Virus record (IMG/VR): IMGVR_UViG_3300037517_001492
Coordinates: 1 to 23,357 of that record
Source of the DNA: a virus
Reading direction: 5' to 3' (one strand)
Length of the DNA stretch: 23,357 bases
Shown: one piece after another, positions 7,780 through 17,006 of the stretch
Numbering within the stretch: position 1 is the first letter of the stretch
Layout: the number at the start of each line of letters is the position of its first letter
The notes under the pieces: model-generated
Databases searched by the model: none
The model's input: only the letters and a program-made list of their open reading frames with translations
Told to the model about the DNA's origin: nothing
Program-made: the position numbers and the translations under genes

Positions 7780-8292
7780 ATGAGTGATATAAATAACAAT
7801 ACAGCTTGGGAACCATTGGTTCCAGTTATATCAGATTATGCTGGTGAAGATTGGCCTATGTGGGAAAATAAATTTGGAAAACTTGGTACTCCGGGATATG
7901 AAAAAACAACAAGTTTGTTTAAAAGTTTTGGATTTTTAGGTCACGCAAATTTTGTTACTGCATTTTATACTACATATAGAAATGAAAATGGTTTATTGCT
8001 TGGTGTTCACGGTTATTATTGTGACGATTCTGGAATACGACACCCATTACTAATGATAGTAAATCCTGATTATAGAGGTAAAGGAATTGCTACACAAATG
8101 GCACTTCATTTAGAACAAGAATTTATTGCGCAAGAAGGACCTAAATATGGATTTACTCCAGAAGAATTTGCTGCAATGTCAAGAGCTGAAAGAGCAGCTT
8201 TAGCTGTTCCGGATATGTATAAAGATACAATGACAAATAGCGCTGGTGCAGGCTTTTTAAATAATTTGGTTGACAAATTATACAATAGTTAA
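7780..8292 (+). CDS. GNAT-family N-acetyltransferase-like protein
   Basis: The product has 170 residues. Residues about 71-82 form a beta strand (GLLLGVHGYYCD), and residues 92-112 carry the acetyl-CoA motif A: MIVNPDYRGKGIATQMALHL, with the R/Q-x-x-G-x-G/A loop at R99-G-K-G-I-A104. GNAT enzymes move an acetyl group from acetyl-CoA to an amine. The N-terminal ~60 residues are Trp-rich and unassigned, and the C-terminal ~50 are helical. It has its own promoter and ribosome site. The substrate is unknown; host protein or envelope modification is possible. Confidence 0.65.
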   Translation: MSDINNNTAWEPLVPVISDYAGEDWPMWENKFGKLGTPGYEKTTSLFKSFGFLGHANFVTAFYTTYRNENGLLLGVHGYYCDDSGIRHPLLMIVNPDYRGKGIATQMALHLEQEFIAQEGPKYGFTPEEFAAMSRAERAALAVPDMYKDTMTNSAGAGFLNNLVDKLYNS

Positions 8293-8326
8293 AATAAATA
8301 AATAATATTACGAAGGAGTAATATAA

Positions 8327-8536
8327 ATGCAACAATTTAAAGAAGAAGATTTAATTCATTTTGCGGTAGTAGTAGATGGGGAACTAGCCACTTTTATGGC
8401 TTTTCCAAAAGAACACGAAATGAATATAGCAATATATAAATCAAGTCCAATATTTATTGAAGTTCCATTTGACCAAAAACCAGGTCTTGGTTTTCAGTGG
8501 GATGGCACCAAGTTCTCTGCACCAGGGGTTGAGTGA
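8327..8536 (+). CDS. Small phage protein of unknown function (69 aa)
   Basis: An AAGGAG site (8313-8318) serves ATG 8327. The 69-residue product begins with an acidic helix, then FAVVVDGELATFMAF, and ends with GLGFQWDGTKFSAPG. A short VVDGE strand and a C-terminal GW/F-WDG-F--P element recur in small phage proteins encoded near tail genes. The stop TGA overlaps the next ATG (TGATG), so the two are translationally coupled. No function is assigned. Confidence 0.6.
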   Translation: MQQFKEEDLIHFAVVVDGELATFMAFPKEHEMNIAIYKSSPIFIEVPFDQKPGLGFQWDGTKFSAPGVE

Positions 8537-8763
8537 TGTCAGCTTGGGCAGATTATAAAAAGAAGTTAGGCACTACAAGACCTTGGGATGTGTTAAATCC
8601 TAACACACCAAAGGCAACTGAGCAAGAGGCCGCAGATAGATTAAGCATTTGTGAGAAGTGTCCTGAGCTTATCAAGGCAACTAGTCAGTGCAAGCAGTGC
8701 GGATGTTTTATGAAGATGAAGGTAAAGCTAAAGGAAGCAACTTGTCCTTTGCTTAAGTGGTAA
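8536..8763 (+). CDS. Small zinc-knuckle-like protein
   Basis: The product has 75 residues from ATG 8536, which overlaps the upstream TGA; a GTG three bases earlier is the alternative. It carries C39-x2-C42 and C52-x2-C55-x-C57 plus C70, in ICEKCPELIKATSQCKQCGC and then CPLLKW. This CxxC...CxxCGC...CP..KW pattern is frequent in small phage proteins found next to 2OG-Fe(II) dioxygenases, and the pairing is seen here too. It probably binds zinc. The biological role is unknown. Confidence 0.7.
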   Translation: MSAWADYKKKLGTTRPWDVLNPNTPKATEQEAADRLSICEKCPELIKATSQCKQCGCFMKMKVKLKEATCPLLKW

Positions 8764-9368
8764 TGATTAATTCAATAGAACATAACGGGATTGTAATATA
8801 TAGAAATTATGTTACTAATCCAGACGAAATGCTACAGTATATTTTAAATGCAGAAGAGCAATCTAAAGTATTTAAATGGGAAAAAGCTAAAGTAGTTAAA
8901 GGTAATGGTAATGAAGAAGACCCATGGAGAACTAATGAGCTTCTACATTTCCGCAAGAAGGAATCATTAAGTCCAATAGAGCAACAAGATGAAGGAGCTA
9001 TGGCATTGGCAGATGTTTATACCAATGTTCATTACATGTTTGAGCAATGCCTGCAGGACTACATGACACGCTTTAACTTTTCTTTAAAAGATTCTTTAGA
9101 CCAAGGTTATCAGATATTAAGATACTCTGGTGGTGGTGAGTATAAAAGACATATGGATGATGGGGTTAAAACCCCTCGTCGAGTGTCTGGACTACTTTAT
9201 TTAAATGGTAACTTTGAAGGAGGGGAATTAAACTTCCCTTACTTAAATTTTACCTATAAGCCTTATGGTGGGGACTTAATCCTGTTCCCATCAGGAGTGC
9301 CCTACATGCACGCAGCTAAGCCAGTAACAAGTGGAACCAAGTACTCCATTGTCTCCTGGTGGTTTTAG
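8763..9368 (+). CDS. 2OG-Fe(II) dioxygenase (prolyl-4-hydroxylase-like)
   Basis: The product has 201 residues; ATG 8763 overlaps the previous TAA. It has the full iron and 2-oxoglutarate set of the P4H/2OG-FeII_Oxy superfamily: H130-M-D132 in EYKRHMDDG, distal H183 in PYMHAAKPV, and K193 ten residues later for the 2OG carboxylate (SGTKYSIVSWW). The double-stranded beta helix is visible in VSGLLYLNG, GGELNF and GGDLILFPS. Such enzymes hydroxylate proteins, lipids or nucleic acids using O2. Candidates include proline-rich virion proteins encoded nearby or a host target; neither is shown by sequence. Confidence 0.9.
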   Translation: MINSIEHNGIVIYRNYVTNPDEMLQYILNAEEQSKVFKWEKAKVVKGNGNEEDPWRTNELLHFRKKESLSPIEQQDEGAMALADVYTNVHYMFEQCLQDYMTRFNFSLKDSLDQGYQILRYSGGGEYKRHMDDGVKTPRRVSGLLYLNGNFEGGELNFPYLNFTYKPYGGDLILFPSGVPYMHAAKPVTSGTKYSIVSWWF

Positions 9369-9403
9369 GTAACAAACCCTATACTTTATAAGAGGTAAAT
9401 TAA

Positions 9404-9850
9404 ATGGCAATTGACCCATCATATTTTGAACAGCAAAGACGCAACCTATTTAATCAATACGGACAACAGGCTGCTCTAAATGCATACCAAAGATATCTGG
9501 CAGAGACCAGAGGTCAACGCCCTATTACCCAGCTTGAAGAAGCTGCCTTTGCTACCACCCCGGGAGGTGGGCTAGGCCAAGTCCCAAAGCTCACATCATC
9601 TTATGCCCGTAGAGGACTACAGGGTATGAATGTTCGTTCAGGTATTTATGACCAGGCGCTACAAAGCTATGCTAAGAACAGAGCTAGAGACATAGGTTAT
9701 GCCAAAGAAGACTTGGCTGGCACCAGCAGAGGTTATGATTTAGCTGATACCCAAGGGTTAGCAAACTATCAAGAAGGTTTAAAGGATTTAGAATCTAATA
9801 AAGCTAGACAGATTGCTTCGGACGCGCAAGCATTATTACAATTAAGGTAG
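9404..9850 (+). CDS. Virion-associated helical protein (148 aa)
   Basis: The product has 148 residues, follows AGAGGTAAATTAA and ATG 9404, and is rich in Gln, Ala, Arg and Tyr: YFEQQRRNLFNQYGQQAALN, QALQSYAKNRARDIGYAKED. It is predicted largely helical. No enzyme motif is seen. Position after the dioxygenase and before two long virion-associated genes suggests an internal core or tail-associated protein. I do not recognise the family. Confidence 0.55.
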   Translation: MAIDPSYFEQQRRNLFNQYGQQAALNAYQRYLAETRGQRPITQLEEAAFATTPGGGLGQVPKLTSSYARRGLQGMNVRSGIYDQALQSYAKNRARDIGYAKEDLAGTSRGYDLADTQGLANYQEGLKDLESNKARQIASDAQALLQLR

Positions 9851-9856
9851 GATGAT

Positions 9857-11032
9857 ATGGCTGTAGGAATTATTAAATACAAAGGTGCTGGTTCAAGACC
9901 AATGAGCAGGCTCCCAATGACAAAGACAACTGACGCTACATTTGACCCAACAGAAGGAAGTGGTATTAACGTAGTAGACAATTCTAATAGTGGTGGTAGC
10001 AGTAGTGGTCTTTATTCTTATAAAGCTGCTTTAGAAAAAATAGCAGCAGACCAAGCAGCCGCACAAGCAGCTACCACAAGAGCAACAACTGGTGCAAGCA
10101 ATCAGGCTGGTTATCTTACTGGTTTATTAAATCAAGGCATTCCAGCAAACGTTGCTAACATTATTAGTCAAGGTGATGTGTCTGGTAAACAATATATTGC
10201 TGACCAGTATAAGCTTTTAGCTGACCAATTAAGGGGTTCATATACTCCAGAAACAAATGTTGGTACTGGATATCTTGGCGCGCAAGGAAGAACAACCGCA
10301 GGATACAATGCTTTGCAAAACTACCTACAGCAGAATCCACCAACCGCTTTCCAGCAAGCACCTCAAGTTCCTCAAACTATGGCATCTAACGACCTTGCTG
10401 CGTACATGGGTGGACAAGGTGTTTCAACTGCACCTGTTGACCCAACCATTGCCGCACTAAATGCAGCAGCTGGTGGTGGCGCGCAAAACTACAATAGACT
10501 ATTATCAACACTTGGACAATTAGAACAAGCAGGTCAGCAATCAAGATTAGCTGAACAGCAAATGGGTAGAAGCGGTGCTTTGTCTGGACTAGAGCAATTG
10601 TACCAGGGTCAAACTGGTGGACTACAGCAACAACAGTTGCAAGCACTAGCTGAATTGCAATCTAATATCTTTGGTCAGCAATTAACAGCTGAACAGCAAG
10701 CAGCATCACGTAACCAAGCAATACAAGATGCATTAGCTGCATTACTTGGTACTGGTTATATTAATCCAGAACAGATTACTCCAACTACAATCACAGGTAC
10801 TGCACCTGACAATGTTGTTACAACAACACAACCAAAGATTGTTCCGCCACCAGTTGTACAACCTAAACAATCAGCACCAGTTGCAAAACTTGCAGCACAG
10901 GTAGCAAATGCTACAAATAAAACTTTAGTCAATCGTGCTAATGCTTTTATTGCAGCAAACCCAACTGCTACACCAGCACAAGTTGCTAAAGAATTCCCAT
11001 CACTTACAGCAGCAGCAAAGAAGAAGAAATAA
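9857..11032 (+). CDS. Gln/Ala-rich virion-associated protein (391 aa)
   Basis: AAGGTAGG (9844-9851) precedes ATG 9857. Residues 1-55 are Gly/Ser-rich, 55-290 are dominated by Gln-rich helices (AALEKIAADQAAAQAATTRA, LEQLYQGQTGGLQQQQLQAL), then a Thr/Pro linker and a Lys-rich end (AAAKKKK). Its composition resembles internal virion proteins that are ejected with DNA. The stop overlaps the next ATG (TAATG). Function is inferred from context only. Confidence 0.55.
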   Translation: MAVGIIKYKGAGSRPMSRLPMTKTTDATFDPTEGSGINVVDNSNSGGSSSGLYSYKAALEKIAADQAAAQAATTRATTGASNQAGYLTGLLNQGIPANVANIISQGDVSGKQYIADQYKLLADQLRGSYTPETNVGTGYLGAQGRTTAGYNALQNYLQQNPPTAFQQAPQVPQTMASNDLAAYMGGQGVSTAPVDPTIAALNAAAGGGAQNYNRLLSTLGQLEQAGQQSRLAEQQMGRSGALSGLEQLYQGQTGGLQQQQLQALAELQSNIFGQQLTAEQQAASRNQAIQDALAALLGTGYINPEQITPTTITGTAPDNVVTTTQPKIVPPPVVQPKQSAPVAKLAAQVANATNKTLVNRANAFIAANPTATPAQVAKEFPSLTAAAKKKK

Positions 11033-11967
11033 TGGCTAATAAAATAACTCAAAGACTTATCGCAGCAGGTGCTTCACCGCAAAGAGCACAGGCTTTTGCA
11101 CAACAGTATATGGCTCAAACAGCTAAAGCTGGAATTAAACCACAAGATGTGCAAGATGCATTTGACGCAGAGTTAGCAGCAATTTCTCAAGCTGCATATC
11201 CAAATGTATTTAGACCACCATCTATTGATAGTCCAGAGATTGATGCATATATTACTGGTGTGTACGGCCCACAAAAAATTAATACAATAAGACAATCATC
11301 TTTTAGAAACGTAGCACCAAACTTACTTAAGGTAATAAATACTTTACCAGCTGACCCAACTACAGATAACATAGACCAGTATGTTGTTCGTAATATATAT
11401 TTATATCAAAAACCAATTGGTCAAATAAAAGAAGAAGTATTAGCAGGAAGTTATGTTGCACCTGACGGTACTACATATACAATTAATAATAAATTGTTAC
11501 CTGGTTCGGCAAATGATTTAGTTGATAAGTATGCCGCAGAAGACGCTAGACAAGCTGAAGAAGAAGCTAAATTAAAATTTTCATTTCTTGAAGGTGACAA
11601 ATATTATAAAGCACAAATACCGCATCCTAATCTTAAATACGGTAAAACAACTGATTTAGCTAAAGGTATTATTGATTTTAAAACTCATCCATCAGTAGCA
11701 AGAGTTTTGGGTGAAGAGTATAAAAAAATGGAACCAGTATTTAAAGCTCAAGAAGAAAAAGTTGCTAAAACTAAAACAGAACTTCAGACAACATATGGAA
11801 CAAAAGGCCCACAAAGTTCTGCAGCTGCTGGTATAGCTGCTCCACCTCGTGACCCTCTTTTGCAAGTTGAAGACAAAGTGTTTAATTTATTTACAAAATC
11901 AGGAGCTAATCCATTTAAAGATGAAGCAATTAGAAGACAGTCACTCAAGGACAAGAGCTTTAAATAA
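11032..11967 (+). CDS. Virion-associated protein (311 aa)
   Basis: ATG 11032 overlaps the previous stop. Residues 1-55 form an Ala/Gln-rich helical domain (ITQRLIAAGASPQRAQAFAQ). The middle has VYGPQKINTIRQSSFRNVAP and DPTTDNIDQYVVRNIYLY, and the C-terminus is charged and helical (KAQEEKVAKTKTELQ). It lies two bases upstream of the 1515-residue gene, which suggests these proteins work together in the ejection apparatus. I do not recognise the family. Confidence 0.55.
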   Translation: MANKITQRLIAAGASPQRAQAFAQQYMAQTAKAGIKPQDVQDAFDAELAAISQAAYPNVFRPPSIDSPEIDAYITGVYGPQKINTIRQSSFRNVAPNLLKVINTLPADPTTDNIDQYVVRNIYLYQKPIGQIKEEVLAGSYVAPDGTTYTINNKLLPGSANDLVDKYAAEDARQAEEEAKLKFSFLEGDKYYKAQIPHPNLKYGKTTDLAKGIIDFKTHPSVARVLGEEYKKMEPVFKAQEEKVAKTKTELQTTYGTKGPQSSAAAGIAAPPRDPLLQVEDKVFNLFTKSGANPFKDEAIRRQSLKDKSFK

Positions 11968-11969
11968 TA

Positions 11970-14900
11970 ATGGCACCACGAATAATTAAACCAGGAACGA
12001 CTCCTCCTCCTACGCCTACTATCCCTGCGCGTGGCAGTGGCAATACTGTTTCTCCTACTGCAACAACAGCCCCCGTTGCACCAACTCCGTCTACTATTCC
12101 TGCACGTGGTAGTGGTATCGCACCTGCTCCAGTAACGCAAACACAAGTGCCATCTACTCCATCAACTATTCTTCCTAGACCAACTGGTCTAGTGCAAGGG
12201 CCACAAGTACCAAAGGGTACATCTGGTGGCTATGTACAATCACCAGACATAAGAGAATCTCGTGGACAAATGCTTGCAGCACAAGCAACAGCTCGTGCAT
12301 ATGGAGTTCCTCAAGAACAAATAACCGATATTGTTGAACAGAAAGAACCTAACTGGGCATTGAAGGGTCTTGGTAAAGTAATTAACTTTGATATTGTTCC
12401 TGGTAAAGGTGAATTTAAACCAGTAATGGAAACTGTTATTAAACCATTGCAAACTATTGATGTTGGTCGTCGTGCAGTTCTTTCTACAATGAGAGAAACT
12501 GGTGATTTGCTTGCCCAAATAAGAGGAAATAAGACTAATCGATTTGGAGAAAAAGCAGGGTGGAGTTGGTCAGATTGGTCAGACCAAGTTAGCGATGTAA
12601 ACACTGGTTTCGGTACCTTAATAGGAAAAGATTTAACTGGTAATAAATGGGCTGACCGTGGCATTGGTTTATTCGGTGACATATTTTTTGACCCAGTTAC
12701 TTGGTTGACTGCCGGCACTGGCAATATTGTTAAAGAAGTTGCAGAACAAGGTATTAAAGCCGGTGTTGTTGCAACAACAAAACAAACAGCAAAAGCTACT
12801 GCACAGCAATTAGCAAAAGCTGGAGACGATGCAGCAAGAGCAACCCTAGAAGCAGCAGCAAGAGAAGGTGTTACCGATAGCGCTGAACTAGCATCACGTG
12901 CAGCTCTTGCTAGAGCATCAGCCGAAGAAGCATTGTCTGCAATTCCAACACCAGCAAGAGTTCCATCTGGTCCATTTGGTGTTAGACCATCATCTGGAGC
13001 AACAGCAGGGCTTACACCTGCTCAACAAGAAGCTGCCCAAGCTATTATTACAAATCAGCGCGTAGGACCAAGACGTGTTTTAGGTGCTCGTAGCCGTGAA
13101 GAACTTGCACAAATTGCACGTGAAGTTCGTGAAACTGCGGCATCTGTAGGCAATGAGTATGCTGTAGCTACATTAACCGATGATGTAATTGGAGACATTG
13201 CTACACGTGGTTATAGTGCATTGCGCGGGCCAGTGGCAGAAGTTCTTGGTGCTCGTGGTGGTTTGCGATTTGGTGTAGGTAATGCAAAAGTAGTTCTTCC
13301 TTATACAGAAGCATTAGGTAATGCTCTTGGTCAAACGTTTACTACTTTGCGTGTTGGTGGAAAAGGAATTCCAATTACAATTCCAGGTGTAGGTAAAACT
13401 GTAAAGGTACTTACTAATGGATTCTTTGGTAGTGAACCAGGCCGTGCAATAATGGCAAACATAACTCCTGTTGGAGAAGGCGGTGTATTTGGTTCTGCTG
13501 ATGTTGCAGCTATGCGCGTAGCATTGCGCACTGGTACGTACAATGGTAAGAAATTGACTGGTGAAGTAGCAAATGACTTTGTTAAACTTCTTGCAATGGA
13601 TAAAGCTTTTAGAGGATTGAAATCTCAATCAACAACTGAAGCACAAAGACTGTTACGCCCGGTACTTCAGGATGAAAACTTCTTTACATATTCTAATACT
13701 GTTTATGATTTATTGGATAATCCTAAGATTACTAATTTATTAGATGATACATTTGATGCTGCTGCTGCTTCAGCTGCTGTTGGTAGAGAAGTAACAGATG
13801 CAGAACTTGCTGTTGCAAAAAAGTTAAGATTAGCTGGTGATGAATTTTATGAAAGAGCAAACTTTATACACCAACGTGCACAACTTGCTGCCGGCAGAGG
13901 AACTCCCGCGATGGGCCCTGGCTTGGTTAGGGATATGGATGGAGCCTTGGGAACGATTAAACCATTGGCTAAAAACCCAGCATGGTTCCCACATGCTCTT
14001 TCGGATAGAGCGCGTAGAGCAGTAAGTGAACCATTATTCTTTAATGAAATTGGAGATGATGTTTTAGAAGCTCTTGGTGTTGACAGAGGATATGCATTAG
14101 CTGGTTCTAATTTGCGCCAATTAAAAGCTGGTGAAAAATTCTTTGGCTATACATTAAAACCAGCAGATGTTGCTGGAGGCATCAGAAGATTAAATGAGAT
14201 TGCCCGCAAATATGGAAAACTTAATTATGATTTCTTTGAAACTAATGCAGAGAAAGCATTTGTAAAATATGGTGAAGGCTTTGCAAGAGATACAGCATTT
14301 TCAGAATGGTTATACAATTTAGCTAAAGTAACAGAAGGAGCGGTTGAAGGTGGAAGAACACCTGGTTCTTATCTTAACTCAATTGTAGAAGCCGAAGGAG
14401 CTGGTCCATTTGCAGGTAAAGGATTCCAAGAAGGAATAACTCAAGAATCAATTAAGGCTGAGTTTGGTGTACGTCCACCATCAAAGCTGCTTCCATTCGT
14501 AGATGCAGCAACAGAAATATTGTCTCCTGCTCGTATTGAAGCACTCAATAGTGTTCCTAAATTAAAAACTGAACTTGAATTTATTAGAGATGAAATAATT
14601 AAATTACAAGATGATGTAACTAAAAAAACTGCTAAAGGACAAGCTGTATTTTCTGATTTTACAAATCAAAAGATTAATGACCTTGAACAAAGAATATTAG
14701 ATTTACAAAGAATAGCACCTGATGTACCAGCTGGCTATGGTGCAGCTATTACTGCTGAAGCAAAAGCATTATTTGATTCACTGCAAAATGAAGCTGCAGG
14801 CCTTAGAGTTGCTATTGAAAATGTTCCTCCAGATAAATGGGCGAGGACTGTTCCTTTATTTTTAGACAATGCTACAGCATTCTTGCAAGTTAATGCCAAG

Positions 14901-16517
14901 AACTATCCTGGTTTATTAGCTTCGCCAGAAATAAAAGAAATGATTTCTAATTTCAGAAGATTAGAAGACCCAGCATTTGCTCAAGCAATGCCGCAATGGT
15001 ATAGAGATACAACTCAGATGTTTAAGGGTTGGGTAACCGCAACTCCTGGATTCCATATACGCAACGGAATGTCAAACGTATTCTTTATGTTATCTGCTGG
15101 TGCTGACCCAATTACAATGAGACGCGCAAGGAAAGTATATAAAGCTTATGTTAAGTTCTTACAGAAAAATAATTTAGAATCAGTTATTGGTTTGGGTGGA
15201 GATGAAGCTTTAACTAAAGCTGCTACAGATGCAGCAAAACGTGTGCTAGGGCCAGGTGCAACAGATGACACTATCGAAGCATGGCTTAAAACACCTGCTG
15301 GTACATTTGCACAGCGTCAAGCAATTGAAGAATTATCAGCTGGCAATAAAACTGTAATGGACTTCTTGGTGAGTGCAGAATATAAAGCTCTTGGTAAAGA
15401 CCCACTTGGTGTAGTTAATGCTGCAACAGATAAAACTATTGCTGATGTTTTGTTTGGAACACAACAGTCAGGATTTGGCCAGATTGGTGATGTATTTAGT
15501 GGAGAGGGAAAGCTTGGAATTTCTGGTAGACAACAGTTAAGAACAGAAGGAGCTGTTGGTAATTTGGCTGAAGTATCACGCAAACTTGGTACGCCTCTTG
15601 CTTTATCGCGCAAGATGGGTAACGCAGTTGAAAACTGGTCACGCTTTGCATTAACATACGATGGACTTGCAAAAGGATTATCACCAGAACAAGCTTCTGC
15701 CCGCACAGCAAAATATTTAATTGACTATCAAGATTTGTCAATGTTAGATAAGAGCATTAAACAAGTTATTCCGTTCTGGACATGGACATCACGTTCATTC
15801 CCATTAATATTAGAATCAGCTTGGGCTAACCCCCGTGCTTATGCAATTTGGAATAGCGTTACAAGAAACGCAACTGATAGAGAAGGAATGCAAGACCAAT
15901 TCCGTCCTGATTATTTACAATCATCATTTAAGTTACCATTTGGTAGAAATATTTATGGTAGTCCTGACTTTGGTTTCCAAAGACAAGAAGAATCATTTGG
16001 TAATTTAACTGACCCAGGTAGCATCTTAGCAAGTCTTTCTCCATTCCCACGTGCTCTTGTTGAAGCTGGTATTAATCAACGATTCAGTACTGGTGGCCAA
16101 GTCTTTAATCCTTTTTACCAAGAAGGAACTGGTGCACAAGCAAGATATGTTGCAAAAGAAGTGCTACCACAAATTGGTTATGCAGGCAAGTTAGGCAACG
16201 TAGGCATTGGCGCAATACAGGCTTTGGGTTCATTGCTTCGTTTAACTGGCAGTGAAACTCCACAAGAAATTGCTAACAAGATTGCAGCTCTACCACAAGA
16301 GCAAATACCAGCACCTATTAGAGATTTGATTGGACTTGGTAAACCAAGTTACCTTCAAGAAGAACAAGGCGTACAAACACCTGAAGCATCGCGTCAAGCA
16401 CTGTATAGATTCTTTGGTTTACCTGGTTATGAACTGCAAGACTTTCAGCAAAAAGCTGCAATCGATGCAATTACAAAAAGGTTAGAAGAAATAGCAGCAA
16501 GAGCAAGAAATAAATAA
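11970..16517 (+). CDS. Large internal/ejection-like virion protein (1515 aa)
   Basis: The longest gene in the window. Residues 1-95 are Pro/Thr-rich with two TIPARGSG units. About 215-250 has GIGLFGDIFFDPVTWLTAG. An alanine-rich helical part follows (about 245-315), then a coiled-coil-like segment near 870-925 (FIRDEIIKLQDDVTKKTAKG). Around 1018-1040 is a GW-TATPGFHIRNGMSN motif, and around 1265-1290 PFWTWTSRSFPLILESAW plus NPRAYAIW. The last two elements recur in very large phage proteins encoded at the end of virion modules and thought to be internal or injected proteins. No lysozyme or protease motif was seen. It could span the envelope during ejection, replacing a tape-measure role in a short-tailed particle. 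Confidence 0.65.
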   Translation: MAPRIIKPGTTPPPTPTIPARGSGNTVSPTATTAPVAPTPSTIPARGSGIAPAPVTQTQVPSTPSTILPRPTGLVQGPQVPKGTSGGYVQSPDIRESRGQMLAAQATARAYGVPQEQITDIVEQKEPNWALKGLGKVINFDIVPGKGEFKPVMETVIKPLQTIDVGRRAVLSTMRETGDLLAQIRGNKTNRFGEKAGWSWSDWSDQVSDVNTGFGTLIGKDLTGNKWADRGIGLFGDIFFDPVTWLTAGTGNIVKEVAEQGIKAGVVATTKQTAKATAQQLAKAGDDAARATLEAAAREGVTDSAELASRAALARASAEEALSAIPTPARVPSGPFGVRPSSGATAGLTPAQQEAAQAIITNQRVGPRRVLGARSREELAQIAREVRETAASVGNEYAVATLTDDVIGDIATRGYSALRGPVAEVLGARGGLRFGVGNAKVVLPYTEALGNALGQTFTTLRVGGKGIPITIPGVGKTVKVLTNGFFGSEPGRAIMANITPVGEGGVFGSADVAAMRVALRTGTYNGKKLTGEVANDFVKLLAMDKAFRGLKSQSTTEAQRLLRPVLQDENFFTYSNTVYDLLDNPKITNLLDDTFDAAAASAAVGREVTDAELAVAKKLRLAGDEFYERANFIHQRAQLAAGRGTPAMGPGLVRDMDGALGTIKPLAKNPAWFPHALSDRARRAVSEPLFFNEIGDDVLEALGVDRGYALAGSNLRQLKAGEKFFGYTLKPADVAGGIRRLNEIARKYGKLNYDFFETNAEKAFVKYGEGFARDTAFSEWLYNLAKVTEGAVEGGRTPGSYLNSIVEAEGAGPFAGKGFQEGITQESIKAEFGVRPPSKLLPFVDAATEILSPARIEALNSVPKLKTELEFIRDEIIKLQDDVTKKTAKGQAVFSDFTNQKINDLEQRILDLQRIAPDVPAGYGAAITAEAKALFDSLQNEAAGLRVAIENVPPDKWARTVPLFLDNATAFLQVNAKNYPGLLASPEIKEMISNFRRLEDPAFAQAMPQWYRDTTQMFKGWVTATPGFHIRNGMSNVFFMLSAGADPITMRRARKVYKAYVKFLQKNNLESVIGLGGDEALTKAATDAAKRVLGPGATDDTIEAWLKTPAGTFAQRQAIEELSAGNKTVMDFLVSAEYKALGKDPLGVVNAATDKTIADVLFGTQQSGFGQIGDVFSGEGKLGISGRQQLRTEGAVGNLAEVSRKLGTPLALSRKMGNAVENWSRFALTYDGLAKGLSPEQASARTAKYLIDYQDLSMLDKSIKQVIPFWTWTSRSFPLILESAWANPRAYAIWNSVTRNATDREGMQDQFRPDYLQSSFKLPFGRNIYGSPDFGFQRQEESFGNLTDPGSILASLSPFPRALVEAGINQRFSTGGQVFNPFYQEGTGAQARYVAKEVLPQIGYAGKLGNVGIGAIQALGSLLRLTGSETPQEIANKIAALPQEQIPAPIRDLIGLGKPSYLQEEQGVQTPEASRQALYRFFGLPGYELQDFQQKAAIDAITKRLEEIAARARNK

Positions 16518-16518
16518 T

Positions 16519-16683
16519 ATGAAAAGAATAATATTTATCTCAACACTGTTACTTGCTAGCTGTGGATATGATGGGAGTTTTAGATATGAATGTCAAGACC
16601 CGCAAAACTGGGAAAAGACGGAGTGCAATCCACCCGTTTGCACTCCATCAGGAACTTGTACAAAAGATTTGATTGGAGAATAA
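16519..16683 (+). CDS. Small phage lipoprotein (54 aa)
   Basis: ATG 16519 starts one base after the stop of the 1515-residue gene. The product has a short signal peptide, MKRIIFISTLLLASC, with a clean lipobox L-A-S-C (Cys15), then GYDGSFRYECQDPQNWEKTE and a CNPPVCTPSGTCTKDL-type end with four more Cys. Tiny lipoproteins with QDP-NW and CxPSGTCTKDL text are widespread in environmental phages next to lysis genes. Lipidation would anchor it to a membrane. Candidate roles are lysis (outer spanin-like), or superinfection exclusion; neither can be decided here. Confidence 0.8.
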   Translation: MKRIIFISTLLLASCGYDGSFRYECQDPQNWEKTECNPPVCTPSGTCTKDLIGE

Positions 16684-16685
16684 AA

Positions 16686-16970
16686 ATGGCTAAGCCTAAA
16701 AGATATTCTGGAGAAGAACTACACGCACGTTTAATATTTTCAGTAGGTATAATACTTGCTGTTGTATTTGCAGTGTGCGTATTTGGTTTTGTTTATGCGT
16801 TGATGTTTGTAACACAGCCCGTAGACAAACAAAGCCCAAACGATGCAGCGTTCATTGACCTGCTTAAGACTCTTACCGTCTTCCTAACTGGAAGTTTGGG
16901 TGGACTTGTTATGTCCAACGGTATGAAGAGCAAGAAGAAAGAAGAATCTGGAACAAATCCAGAGGAGTAA
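16686..16970 (+). CDS. Holin-like membrane protein (94 aa)
   Basis: ATG 16686 is chosen because GGAGA at 16675-16679 sits 6 nt upstream; an in-frame ATG at 16590 would lie inside the lipoprotein gene. Residues 16-43 are a clear transmembrane helix (LIFSVGIILAVVFAVCVFGF), and 57-77 (IDLLKTLTVFLTGSLGGLVM) is a weaker second one. The C-terminus is highly charged (KSKKKEESGTNPEE). Small size, TM layout, charged tail and position before a muralytic enzyme fit a holin, which permeabilises the membrane at lysis. Confidence 0.6.
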   Translation: MAKPKRYSGEELHARLIFSVGIILAVVFAVCVFGFVYALMFVTQPVDKQSPNDAAFIDLLKTLTVFLTGSLGGLVMSNGMKSKKKEESGTNPEE

Positions 16971-17006
16971 TCTTCTCATTATAAACCCCTAACAAGGAGA
17001 AAACTA

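Noticed and set aside
9404-11032. Tail-assembly-chaperone type frameshift between the 148-aa and 391-aa genes
   Set aside because: The downstream gene has its own ribosome site and ATG, no slippery sequence was seen and neither product resembles a chaperone.
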